Positions 1 through 7,166 of a stretch of 11,821 nucleotides of DNA are shown here, piece by piece; within the stretch, counting starts at the first letter, position 1; each line of letters starts with the position of its first letter. The stretch is from Pedobacter sp. (GTDB lineage Bacteria > Bacteroidota > Bacteroidia > Sphingobacteriales > Sphingobacteriaceae), in contig SEDG01000052.1 in assembly GCA_004295885.1 (NCBI GenBank), forward strand, positions 1 to 11,821, read 5' to 3'. Below the pieces are notes generated by a model. It was given only the letters and a program-made list of their open reading frames with translations. It searched no databases and had not been told where the DNA came from. The translations under genes and the position numbers were made by a program.

Positions 1-1259
1 TTAAGGATTTCAAAAAAGCTGAAGAATGGTTTGATAAATCATACGCAACCGCATTAAAATATAATAAAGCTAATATGAGCACTTTTGCTGAAATATATAA
101 CCACAGGTCTTCTTTAGATTCTGCCATGGGGAATTTTCAGCAAGCTTTTTTTACTAGAGAGAAGTATAGGAATATTAAAGATAGTTTACTTAACGACAGA
201 TTAAGTAAACAAATTAATGAGCTTAACACTAAGTATCAAACTGAAAAAAAGCAACAAGAAATCATTTTATTAAACAATAAAAACCTTATCCAAGGTCTTG
301 AATTAAACAAGTCCAAGCTCGAAATTCAAAACCAAGATTTAGAGAACGATAGGAATGTTTTCAAGATTGGTTCTCAAACCTTATTGCTTCAGAAAAATAA
401 AATCCTTTTAGATAGAAAACAGTTAGAAGCAAAGGCAAAAGCGCAACAAATTAAGTTGTTAGCCTCGCAAAATGATGTGCAAAAGTTAGAGCTATTAAGG
501 AGAAATATCTTCCTCGGAATTATTGCGGGGGCATTGCTAATTACCCTATTATTGAGCTATCTGTTTTACAATCGCTATAAGCTAAAGCAAGAAGCCCGTT
601 TGCATGAGGAAGTAATAACTCAGCAAGATTTGGCTACAAAGGCAGTGTTAAATGCTGAAGAAAATGAGCGAAAACGTATTTCTGGCGAGTTGCATGATGG
701 CTTAGGGCAAATGTTTTCTGCTGTTAAATTGAATTTATCTGCTTTAACAGATAGCTTAAGTTTTAAAGATGAACACACCAAGGAAATGTTTGGTAAAACA
801 ATGAATTTGGTTGATGAAAGCTGTAAGGAAGTTCGTGTAATTTCTCACCAAATGGCACCGAATGTTTTGCTGAAATCTGGATTGGCTGCTGCGGTTAGAG
901 ATTTTATTAATAAGATTGATTCTCGAAAATTAAAAATCAATTTAGAAACCTTTGGCTTACAGGAGCGCCTAGACCAAAATATTGAAACTGTTCTATACAG
1001 GGTGATACAAGAAACAGTAAACAACGTTATTAAACATTCTGGAGCAAACGCCTTAGACATTCAATTAAATAAAGATGAAGAAGGTATAAATGCAATGATT
1101 GAAGATAATGGGAAAGGTTTTGAAGTTAATCAAATCGAAAAATTTGAAGGCATCGGATTAAAGAACATCCGTACTCGTGTTACGTTTTTAAAGGGCACTG
1201 TAGACTTTTCATCAAGCCCCGGCCAAGGAACGTTAATTGCGATTTTTATTCCTTTTTAA
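1..1259 (+). CDS. TPR-type sensor histidine kinase, 5' partial
   Basis: This is a membrane sensor kinase of the HisKA_3/HATPase_c (NarX/LiaS-like) class; it should phosphorylate a NarL-type regulator. The frame is open from base 3 with no stop before the ATG at 75, and those first 24 codons look like a TPR helix pair, so the gene starts upstream of the window and the ATG at 75 is internal. After the TPR end comes a long charged coiled coil (about 210-500), one membrane helix (507-570), and the H-box with ELHDGLGQ (phospho-His codon 693-695). The ATP-binding N-box ETVNN starts at 1011, DNGKGF is at 1104-1121 and GIGLKNI starts at 1149. All catalytic boxes are intact. The second half is nearly the same protein as the kinase encoded at 1334-3280, so the two are tandem paralogues. 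Its linker is 63 residues longer. The ligand is unknown. Confidence 0.93.
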   Translation, partial: KDFKKAEEWFDKSYATALKYNKANMSTFAEIYNHRSSLDSAMGNFQQAFFTREKYRNIKDSLLNDRLSKQINELNTKYQTEKKQQEIILLNNKNLIQGLELNKSKLEIQNQDLENDRNVFKIGSQTLLLQKNKILLDRKQLEAKAKAQQIKLLASQNDVQKLELLRRNIFLGIIAGALLITLLLSYLFYNRYKLKQEARLHEEVITQQDLATKAVLNAEENERKRISGELHDGLGQMFSAVKLNLSALTDSLSFKDEHTKEMFGKTMNLVDESCKEVRVISHQMAPNVLLKSGLAAAVRDFINKIDSRKLKINLETFGLQERLDQNIETVLYRVIQETVNNVIKHSGANALDIQLNKDEEGINAMIEDNGKGFEVNQIEKFEGIGLKNIRTRVTFLKGTVDFSSSPGQGTLIAIFIPF

Positions 1260-1269
1260 CCTAAAAAAA

Positions 1270-1285
1270 TACCTACAAATGGGTA
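1270..1285. promoter_or_regulatory. NarL-like 7-2-7 inverted repeat upstream of second kinase
   Basis: The sequence TACCTACAAATGGGTA reads as two heptamers facing each other with two bases between. The right arm, read on the other strand, is TACCCAT, which fits the E. coli NarL heptamer TACYYMT; the left arm TACCTAC fits 6 of 7. The same element, with changes only in the centre, recurs at 3930-3945. It lies about 30 bases upstream of a promoter-like TACATTTG, a suitable place for an activator. Binding by the response regulator encoded at 3289 is an inference. Confidence 0.5.
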
Positions 1286-1307
1286 TATGTACTAGCGCTA
1301 AATAAGT

Positions 1308-1315
1308 TACATTTG
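1308..1315 (+). promoter_or_regulatory. Candidate -7 element TACATTTG
   Basis: It matches the Bacteroidota -7 consensus TAnnTTTG exactly and lies 18 bases before the start codon of the second kinase. No clear TTG -33 element is seen at the usual distance; the ATG trinucleotide at 1287-1289 is the nearest. A weak -33 combined with an upstream inverted repeat is what an activator-dependent promoter would look like. Confidence 0.45.
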
Positions 1316-1333
1316 AGTGTTTAATCATCCTCA

Positions 1334-3280
1334 ATGAAATTTGCGCTCGCTCTATTATTGTTATGCTTTACAGCATCTTACGAAGCATTTGCTCAAGATC
1401 AAAAGGTTTTGGATAGCTTAGAAAACGTATATCGTTTGTCAAAGGATGACAAAGTTAAGCTTAGGGTTTCTGGTGATCTATGTTGGAACTATGGCAGTAT
1501 CAATTTTGATAAGGCTCTTTTTTACGGCAAAGCAGAATTACAGTTAGCGGAAAAATTAAAGGATAGTGCCTCGGTTGCATTAGCATACAGTGATATAGGT
1601 AATACTTACACCAGAGTAAACAACTTAAAAGAAGCTTTAGTTTACCATCTAAAATCATATGCGCTAAGGGATAGACTTGGCCTAAAAGCCAAAGCTGCCG
1701 GTTCAATTTCAAACATCGCAGTTATCTATAAACAGCTAGGCAACTATAAAGAAGCCTTGGCTTATATGCATCGTTCACTTAAAATTTATGAGGATGCTGG
1801 CGATGAAGCTAAACAAGCATTGGTGTTAGGTAATATTGGTAATGTTTATTTGGAATATAAAAAGTTCGAACCTGCAAAGGAGGCTTTTGATAAAGCTATA
1901 GAAATTGCCAAAAGAAATAATTCACTTTCTACATTAGCCAGTTCATATTCTGGAATAATGAATTATTATTTCCAGCAGAATAAACTAGATCAAGCTTTAA
2001 GGTATGGAAAAATATCGGCTGAATATCTGAAAAAGCTGAATATGAAAAGTGACTTGGCAGCACTTTATAATAGCATTGGTCAAGTCTACTATGAAAAGAG
2101 TAAGTATGCCGAAGCAATGAAATATTATAGTACTTCGTTAGAATTTAGGCTGTTTATGAAAGATAAATTGGGAATTGCTTCTTGTTATAAAAACATAGGT
2201 GCTTGTTATGCAGAGTTAAAAGATTATCCAAAAGCAGAAGAGTATGTAAATAAAAGTATTTTAATCTTTAAAGAACTAAATTCAAAAGACTATTTGAGAG
2301 AGGCTTATGATATCTTGGGAGATATTTACGAAGCAAAGCAAGATTATGTTACCTCTTTAAAATTCTTCAAAGAAAGTGTTGCAATGAAAGATAGCATTTA
2401 CAACAAACAGTCTACAGATAAAATAAATGAATTGCAAATTGCTTATCAAACCGAGAAGAAAATGCAACAAATCGTGTTGCTTAACAAGGAAAATAAAATA
2501 CAGAAATTGGTTTTATTTAAAAGGAATATCTTTTTAGCAGTTGCTTTGGGTGCATTAGTTATCACTATTTTGTTAGGGTTTTTGCTATATAATAGCATAA
2601 AATTAAAACAAGCTGCAAGATTGCAGGCGGAGGTAATAACCCAACAAGATATGGCAACTAAAGCAGTTTTAAATGCTGAAGAGAATGAAAGAAAACGTAT
2701 CTCTGGAGAGCTGCATGATGGCTTGGGGCAAATGTTTTCTGCGGTTAAAATGAACCTATCCGCATTAGCTGATGATGTCGATTTTAAGAATTCGAATGGC
2801 AAAAAGATATTTGATAAAACGTTAGACCTTGTAGATGAAAGTTGCAAAGAAGTAAGGTCAATTTCTCATCAAATGGCACCGAATGTTTTGCTAAAATCTG
2901 GTTTAGGAACTGCGGTAAGAGATTTCATTAATAAAATAGATGCCCGTAAGTTAAAGATCAACTTAGAAACCTTCGGGCTGCAAGAACGATTAGACCAAAA
3001 TATTGAAACCGTTTTATATAGGGTGATACAGGAAACTGTAAACAATGTGATTAAACATTCTGGGGCAAACTCATTAGATATTCAATTAACTAAAGATGCA
3101 GACGGCATTAATGCAATGATTGAAGATAATGGAAAAGGTTTTGATGCCACGCAAATTGAAAAATTTGAAGGCATTGGTTTAAAAAATATTAGGAGTAGAG
3201 TTGAATACTTAAAAGGAGTGGTAGATTTCTCTTCAACTGTCGGTTCTGGTACACTTGTAGCAATATATATCCCTTTGTAA
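1334..3280 (+). CDS. TPR-containing sensor histidine kinase
   Basis: This is a sensor kinase with the sensing part outside the inner membrane. Residues 1-20 form a signal peptide ending AFA before Gln21. Residues 35-360 hold several TPR repeats (for example around KAKAAGSISNIAVIYKQLGN), usually protein- or peptide-binding. A short coiled coil follows at about 365-395, then one membrane helix at 399-419. The cytoplasmic core has a HisKA_3 H-box with phospho-His461 in ELHDGLGQ, N-box ETVNN at 567-571, DNGKGF at 598-603 and GIGLKNI at 613-619. All key residues are present. The response regulator gene begins 8 bases after the stop, so they are almost surely one operon and partners. The core matches the preceding kinase closely, including 42 identical residues in a row, which suggests both could act on the same regulator. 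The signal sensed cannot be told from the sequence. Confidence 0.95.
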   Translation: MKFALALLLLCFTASYEAFAQDQKVLDSLENVYRLSKDDKVKLRVSGDLCWNYGSINFDKALFYGKAELQLAEKLKDSASVALAYSDIGNTYTRVNNLKEALVYHLKSYALRDRLGLKAKAAGSISNIAVIYKQLGNYKEALAYMHRSLKIYEDAGDEAKQALVLGNIGNVYLEYKKFEPAKEAFDKAIEIAKRNNSLSTLASSYSGIMNYYFQQNKLDQALRYGKISAEYLKKLNMKSDLAALYNSIGQVYYEKSKYAEAMKYYSTSLEFRLFMKDKLGIASCYKNIGACYAELKDYPKAEEYVNKSILIFKELNSKDYLREAYDILGDIYEAKQDYVTSLKFFKESVAMKDSIYNKQSTDKINELQIAYQTEKKMQQIVLLNKENKIQKLVLFKRNIFLAVALGALVITILLGFLLYNSIKLKQAARLQAEVITQQDMATKAVLNAEENERKRISGELHDGLGQMFSAVKMNLSALADDVDFKNSNGKKIFDKTLDLVDESCKEVRSISHQMAPNVLLKSGLGTAVRDFINKIDARKLKINLETFGLQERLDQNIETVLYRVIQETVNNVIKHSGANSLDIQLTKDADGINAMIEDNGKGFDATQIEKFEGIGLKNIRSRVEYLKGVVDFSSTVGSGTLVAIYIPL

Positions 3281-3288
3281 TTAGTAAG

Positions 3289-3924
3289 ATGGAAAAAACA
3301 CTCTTAACAAATCTGTTCATTGTAGATGATCATCAATTAGTGGTTGATGGTTTACGCTCATTGCTTAACAATGAAGAAAAATATTCCATAGTGGGTTGCA
3401 GTAACCAGCCGAAGGAAGTATTAACGATGTTAGATGAACTGAAAGTAAATATTCTTTTAACTGATATCAATATGCCAGAAATGTCTGGTGTTGAGTTAAC
3501 CAGAAACGTAAAGAAGAAATATCCAAATATCAAGGTTTTGGCTTTATCTATGTTTGGCGAAAGGCAGGTAATTAAAGAAATGATTGATGCAGGTATCTCA
3601 GGCTATATCCTTAAAAATACGGGGAAACAGGAATTGTTAGAAGCATTAGACAAGCTATCAAGCGGTCAAACTTTCTACGGCGAAGAAGTAACGAAGGAAT
3701 TAATGAAATCCTTTAAAAATGACGATGGAGGGTCTCATTTAACAAATAGAGAGGTTGAAATTATTCGCTTGATTGAGTGTGAGCATAGCAATAAAAAAAT
3801 TGCAGATATGTTGTTCATAAGTGAGCGGACTGTAGAAACACATCGCAAGAATATATTCAGGAAAACGGGTACGCAAAGCATAGTAGGTTTATTGAAATAC
3901 GCCTATGAACATAAGATAATTTAA
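3289..3924 (+). CDS. NarL/FixJ-family response regulator
   Basis: This is a DNA-binding response regulator that takes phosphate from a HisKA_3 kinase. The receiver domain spans about 8-128, with acidic residues Asp13 and Asp14, phospho-acceptor Asp59 in LLTDINMP, switch residue Ser87 and conserved Lys109. The LuxR-type helix-turn-helix spans 150-211 with LTNREVEIIRLI and the recognition-helix region ISERTVETHRKNIF. The length of 211 residues is normal for the family. It follows the second kinase by 8 bases, which makes the pairing firm. Likely target sites are the TACC-N8-GGTA palindromes at 1270 and 3930, because this family binds such inverted heptamers; that is an inference. The same DNA-reading helix occurs in the small protein encoded at 4531. 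Confidence 0.95.
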   Translation: MEKTLLTNLFIVDDHQLVVDGLRSLLNNEEKYSIVGCSNQPKEVLTMLDELKVNILLTDINMPEMSGVELTRNVKKKYPNIKVLALSMFGERQVIKEMIDAGISGYILKNTGKQELLEALDKLSSGQTFYGEEVTKELMKSFKNDDGGSHLTNREVEIIRLIECEHSNKKIADMLFISERTVETHRKNIFRKTGTQSIVGLLKYAYEHKII

Positions 3925-3929
3925 CCTTA

Positions 3930-3945
3930 TACCTACTGTTGGGTA
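3930..3945. promoter_or_regulatory. NarL-like 7-2-7 inverted repeat upstream of lipoprotein gene
   Basis: The sequence TACCTACTGTTGGGTA begins 5 bases after the response regulator stop codon. It matches the element at 1270-1285 in 13 of 16 positions, all three differences being in the centre, and the match extends to ATG four bases further on. Both half-sites (TACCTAC, and TACCCAA on the other strand) fit 6 of 7 positions of the NarL heptamer TACYYMT. It probably helps control the lipoprotein and small HTH genes downstream. Confidence 0.5.
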
Positions 3946-3953
3946 GATGAATA

Positions 3954-3969
3954 TACCCTAGCTAAGGTA
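3954..3969. promoter_or_regulatory. Second palindrome, TACC-N8-GGTA
   Basis: TACCCTAGCTAAGGTA is a near-perfect 16-base palindrome with one mismatched pair of positions. It lies 24 bases centre to centre from the element at 3930-3945, roughly two helix turns. It keeps the TACC/GGTA ends but fits the NarL heptamer less well (5 of 7). A hexamer-like arrangement of two dimers is possible. A promoter-like AACATTTG (one mismatch to TAnnTTTG) lies at 3983-3990. Confidence 0.4.
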
Positions 3970-4022
3970 TTGTAAGGTGAAGTGCTTTTTTCAACATTTG
4001 TTGATACAAAACAAAAATCAAA

Positions 4023-4493
4023 ATGAAAAAAATCACGACTATTTTACTGGCATTCACGATTTTAGGCGCCGTATTCGTTTCTTGCAAAAAAGATGAAGAC
4101 ACAGTGGTAAAGGCAACTGGCTCGGCTAGCGCACAATTAACATTAGCAAGTGCAGCGGCAACTACTTGGACAGCAACATCAGCAACTGCTGTAAAATCTG
4201 GAACTAGCTACACCATTACCGCTCCAGGGCCAAATAGTACAAACCTTGTTATTAAAGTAGACAATGTTTCTGCTACTGGAACATTTACTTTAATAACAGC
4301 TACCAGAACTGCAACTTTTACAACAGGTGGTAAAACTTATGCCACTACGAACAACGGAGGTGGCAACGTAATAATTACTGCAATTAGTGCAGATAAAATT
4401 GAAGGCACTTTTTTATGCGAAATGTTTGATGCGATTACAGCAGGTGCAGTTTATTGCAGCTTAGGCTCTGGAAAGTTTTCGGCAACTTTTTAA
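4023..4493 (+). CDS. Small Thr/Ala-rich lipoprotein, possibly surface-exposed
   Basis: I do not recognise a characterised function. The first 20 residues are a lipoprotein signal peptide with Cys21 as the lipidated residue. The next residues, KKDED, resemble the Bacteroidota lipoprotein export signal (Lys followed by two acidic residues close to the Cys) that sends lipoproteins to the cell surface. The mature part of about 136 residues is rich in Thr, Ala, Ser and Gly and looks all-beta. A TTGGKTYATTNNGGGNVIIT stretch followed by KIEGTFLCE recalls the DUF6252-type small beta lipoproteins of Bacteroidota; this is a tentative resemblance. Two Cys residues near the C-terminus (in FLCEM and VYCSLG) could form a disulfide. 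It lies between the response regulator and a related HTH protein, with the palindromes at 3930-3969 just upstream, so it may be an output of the two-component system. Confidence 0.85.
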   Translation: MKKITTILLAFTILGAVFVSCKKDEDTVVKATGSASAQLTLASAAATTWTATSATAVKSGTSYTITAPGPNSTNLVIKVDNVSATGTFTLITATRTATFTTGGKTYATTNNGGGNVIITAISADKIEGTFLCEMFDAITAGAVYCSLGSGKFSATF

Positions 4494-4530
4494 ATGGAAC
4501 AAAATAATTAACAATCTCAAACCAAACGCT

Positions 4531-4755
4531 ATGGATATGAAAACAAGTACTAAAGTAATTGATGTTTTAAGCAGGCGTGAGGTAGAGATCATTAAGCTCA
4601 TTACCCAAGAGTTTAGCAACGAAGATATAGCCGCTCATTTGGCAATCAGCAAGCGCACTGTAGAAACACACCGCAAGAATATCTTTAAAAAAACGAAGGT
4701 AAAAAGCATTGTTGGCCTAGTTATGTTGGCCATTAAGAGCAAGCTAGTTTCTTAA
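4531..4755 (+). CDS. Stand-alone LuxR-type HTH protein, no receiver domain
   Basis: This 74-residue protein is essentially only a LuxR/GerE DNA-binding domain: LSRREVEIIKLI, then SNEDIAAHLAISKRTVETHR covering the recognition helix. By direct alignment it matches the C-terminal domain of the regulator encoded at 3289 in about 37 of 61 positions, including eleven identical residues in a row (RTVETHRKNIF). It has no receiver domain, and no broken receiver remains upstream, since the preceding gene is an unrelated lipoprotein. It starts 37 bases after the lipoprotein stop and is followed by a strong terminator, so the two genes probably share a transcript. The ATG at 4537 is an alternative start. 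It could compete for, or assist at, the same DNA sites as the response regulator; that is inference. Confidence 0.88.
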   Translation: MDMKTSTKVIDVLSRREVEIIKLITQEFSNEDIAAHLAISKRTVETHRKNIFKKTKVKSIVGLVMLAIKSKLVS

Positions 4756-4782
4756 TCGTATTAGTAACTTTACAAACTTTAC

Positions 4783-4815
4783 AAAAAAGATACAGACTAA
4801 ATCTGTATCTTTTTT
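4783..4815 (+). terminator. Intrinsic terminator after the signalling cluster
   Basis: A perfect 14-base-pair stem (4783-4796 with 4802-4815) around the loop CTAAA. The core is GATACAGA/TCTGTATC flanked by an A tract and a T tract, so it could stop transcription from either side. It separates the HTH gene from the protease gene. Confidence 0.85.
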
Positions 4816-4861
4816 GTTTATTTAAAAAAATGGTATCATATTGGATGATGATTTTGTAAGA

Positions 4862-7099
4862 ATGAAATTTAAACAAGTAAAAGAGATGTTGAGAAGAGTA
4901 TTGATGATTACGTTTACTGCCGCAGCGTTGGCATGTAGCGCTTCGCCAAAGGCCCAAAAAGTGGTTGATGGTGTACAAAATATAAAACCAGATGATCAAC
5001 AAAGCTTGGTTATTAGACAAGTTGTTTCTTTAATCGAAAACTATAACTATAAGAAGATTCCTTTGAATGACTCTATCTCATCTATTATTTTAGATAGATA
5101 TATTAAGGCTTTAGACCCTTCTAGATATTACTTTTTAGAGAGTGATATTAAGGAATTTGATAAAAGCAGAACCACTTTAGATGACGATTTTAGAATTGGA
5201 GATTTAAGTGTGCCATTTTATATCTTTAATGTTTACCTAAAAAGATATAATGAACGTGTAGATTATTCTATCTCTCAAATTAAAAACAAGTTCGATTTTA
5301 ATCAGAATGACACGTATGTTTATGACAGGGAGAAAATGCCTTGGGTAACTTCTACTGCTGCCCTAGATAACATTTGGAAAAGTAGGGTTAAGTACGAATT
5401 AGTTAACTTGAAGATCGCTGGTACTGACCAAGCGAAAAATGTGGAGACTTTAACTAAGCGTTACCAAAGTTTAAAAACTCAAGCTGCTAAATTTAATAAT
5501 CAAGACGTGTTTCAAATTATAATGGACTCTTTTACAGAAGCCATTGATCCCCATACAAACTATTTTAACCCGAGAAATGCTGAGGTATTTAACCAAGAGA
5601 TGTCTCGTTCATTAGAAGGTATTGGGGCAACTTTACAATTAGATAATGAGGTCACCAAAATTGTAAATGTTATCCCAGGTGGACCAGCTTTCAAAAGCAA
5701 ACAAATTAATGCTGGAGATAGAATCATTGCAGTTGCTCAAGGTGTAAATGGAGAGTTTGAAGATATTGTTGGTTGGAGAATTGATAATTCGGTTTCAAAA
5801 ATCAAAGGTCCAAAAGGAACTACGGTAAGATTAAAAATTATTCCAGTTGGGCAAGAACTTTCTTCTAAGCCTGTTATCATCACTTTAGTTAGGGATAAAG
5901 TAATATTGGCAGACCAATCTGCGAAAAAAATAGTTAAAACTATCCAGTCTGATGGCAAGCCTTATAAAATAGGCATTATCGATGTGCCAGCTTTCTATGC
6001 AGATTTTAAAGCTTATAACGCAGGTGATAAAAACTATAAAAGCACCACTCGTGATGTTCGTTTATTGATAGATACTTTGAAAAATATCGATAAGGTAGAT
6101 GCTATTGTGATGGATTTGAGGTCTAACGGTGGTGGTTCATTAGTTGAGGCTATCGACTTAACAGGATTATTTATCGATAATGGGCCAGTAGTGCAAGTTA
6201 AGGATATTAGAGGTAACGTAAACGTTGATGAAGATAAAGATGCAGGTGTTGCTTGGAACGGTCCATTCGGCGTAATGATAGACCGTTTAAGTGCTTCAGC
6301 TTCTGAAATTTTTGCTGGTGCTATACAAGATTATGGTCGTGGCATTATCATGGGTACTCAAACTTATGGTAAAGGAACTGTACAATCTACCATCGATTTA
6401 AACAGAATTGTAGAACCATCTATTTTACAAAAAATGATGTCGGTTTTAGCTGCTAACAAAACAAAGGCAGCACCTACAACTACAACAATAAAAGATGGTA
6501 AACCTGTTAACACGAGTACGGTAATTGTTGATAAGGATGGCGTACCTCAATTAGGTCAAATTAACTTAACAATGGGTAAATTCTATCGCGTTAATGGTAA
6601 TAGTACACAACATAAAGGTGTAATACCGGATTTTAATTTCCCATCAATCTATCCATTGGATAAAATTGGGGAGGATACAGAACCATCGGCTTTGCCATTT
6701 GATATCATTAAATCATCGAACTACAATAAGGTTGCAGATTTGAGTGGTGTAAAAGCTAGCTTGATGAAACTCCACGAGCAAAGAATGTCCACTTCTTTAG
6801 ATTATAAGGTATTGCAACAAGATATCTTAGATTCTAAGAAACGTGACGATGAAACGGCAATTACGCTAAACGAAGCTAAGCTTAAAGCAGAGCGTGATGC
6901 TTTGGAAACTAAAGCGTTAACAAGGTTAAATCAATTGAGAGCATCAAGAGGTTTAGCGCCTGTTAAAAAAGGCGATAAAGTAACCAAAGAAGATAACTTC
7001 GACTTTATACAGGAAGAAAGTTTAAGAATTATGGTTGATTTAATGAAGTTGACTGAAAACACCAAGTTGACTAGTAATACATCAAACTTGAATAAATAA
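4862..7099 (+). CDS. prc: Tail-specific carboxy-terminal processing protease (Prc/Tsp, S41)
   Basis: This is a periplasmic serine protease that degrades or trims proteins from the C-terminus. I chose ATG 4862 because it gives a short basic start followed by a hydrophobic stretch (MITFTAAALAC), as in a signal peptide. TTG 4841 would also be in frame, and ATG 4886 is another good candidate. In numbering from 4862, the order is an N-terminal Tsp domain, a PDZ domain (about 248-333, with IGATL and the AGDRI loop), then the S41 core with the nucleophile Ser479 in SASASEIFAGA and the general base Lys504 in TYGKGTVQ, 25 residues apart as in E. coli Tsp. A DUF3340-like charged helical C-terminus follows. 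Between TVQ and KFYRVNG there is a longer Thr/Lys-rich insert than I recall for E. coli Tsp. A possible lipobox (ALAC) is weak. The gene is flanked by terminators and looks monocistronic. Confidence 0.95.
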   Translation: MKFKQVKEMLRRVLMITFTAAALACSASPKAQKVVDGVQNIKPDDQQSLVIRQVVSLIENYNYKKIPLNDSISSIILDRYIKALDPSRYYFLESDIKEFDKSRTTLDDDFRIGDLSVPFYIFNVYLKRYNERVDYSISQIKNKFDFNQNDTYVYDREKMPWVTSTAALDNIWKSRVKYELVNLKIAGTDQAKNVETLTKRYQSLKTQAAKFNNQDVFQIIMDSFTEAIDPHTNYFNPRNAEVFNQEMSRSLEGIGATLQLDNEVTKIVNVIPGGPAFKSKQINAGDRIIAVAQGVNGEFEDIVGWRIDNSVSKIKGPKGTTVRLKIIPVGQELSSKPVIITLVRDKVILADQSAKKIVKTIQSDGKPYKIGIIDVPAFYADFKAYNAGDKNYKSTTRDVRLLIDTLKNIDKVDAIVMDLRSNGGGSLVEAIDLTGLFIDNGPVVQVKDIRGNVNVDEDKDAGVAWNGPFGVMIDRLSASASEIFAGAIQDYGRGIIMGTQTYGKGTVQSTIDLNRIVEPSILQKMMSVLAANKTKAAPTTTTIKDGKPVNTSTVIVDKDGVPQLGQINLTMGKFYRVNGNSTQHKGVIPDFNFPSIYPLDKIGEDTEPSALPFDIIKSSNYNKVADLSGVKASLMKLHEQRMSTSLDYKVLQQDILDSKKRDDETAITLNEAKLKAERDALETKALTRLNQLRASRGLAPVKKGDKVTKEDNFDFIQEESLRIMVDLMKLTENTKLTSNTSNLNK

Positions 7100-7117
7100 T
7101 AGAAATTACCAAGCATA

Positions 7118-7150
7118 AAAAAAGTCCGGACAATTCGTTCGGACTTTTTT
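7118..7150. terminator. Bidirectional terminator between prc and SPFH gene
   Basis: The stem 7118-7131/7137-7150 has 14 pairs including one G-T, with loop AATTC and core AGTCCGGAC/GTTCGGACT. An A tract on the left and a T tract on the right make it work for both converging genes. Confidence 0.88.
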
Positions 7151-7166
7151 GTTTATCAGCGAATGA

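Noticed and set aside
75..77. ATG at 75 as the real start of the first kinase
   Set aside because: The frame is open back to base 3 and encodes a continuing TPR-like helix, so the gene begins outside the window.
2446..2847. 133-codon open frame on the minus strand
   Set aside because: It lies entirely opposite the well-supported kinase gene and has no recognisable domain or independent context.
4841..4843. TTG at 4841 as start of the Tsp protease
   Set aside because: It would put an acidic MDDDF leader before the signal peptide; ATG 4862 or 4886 gives a normal basic start.
4733..5020. 95-codon open frame on the minus strand
   Set aside because: It runs through a strong terminator hairpin and the start of the protease gene and has no family resemblance.
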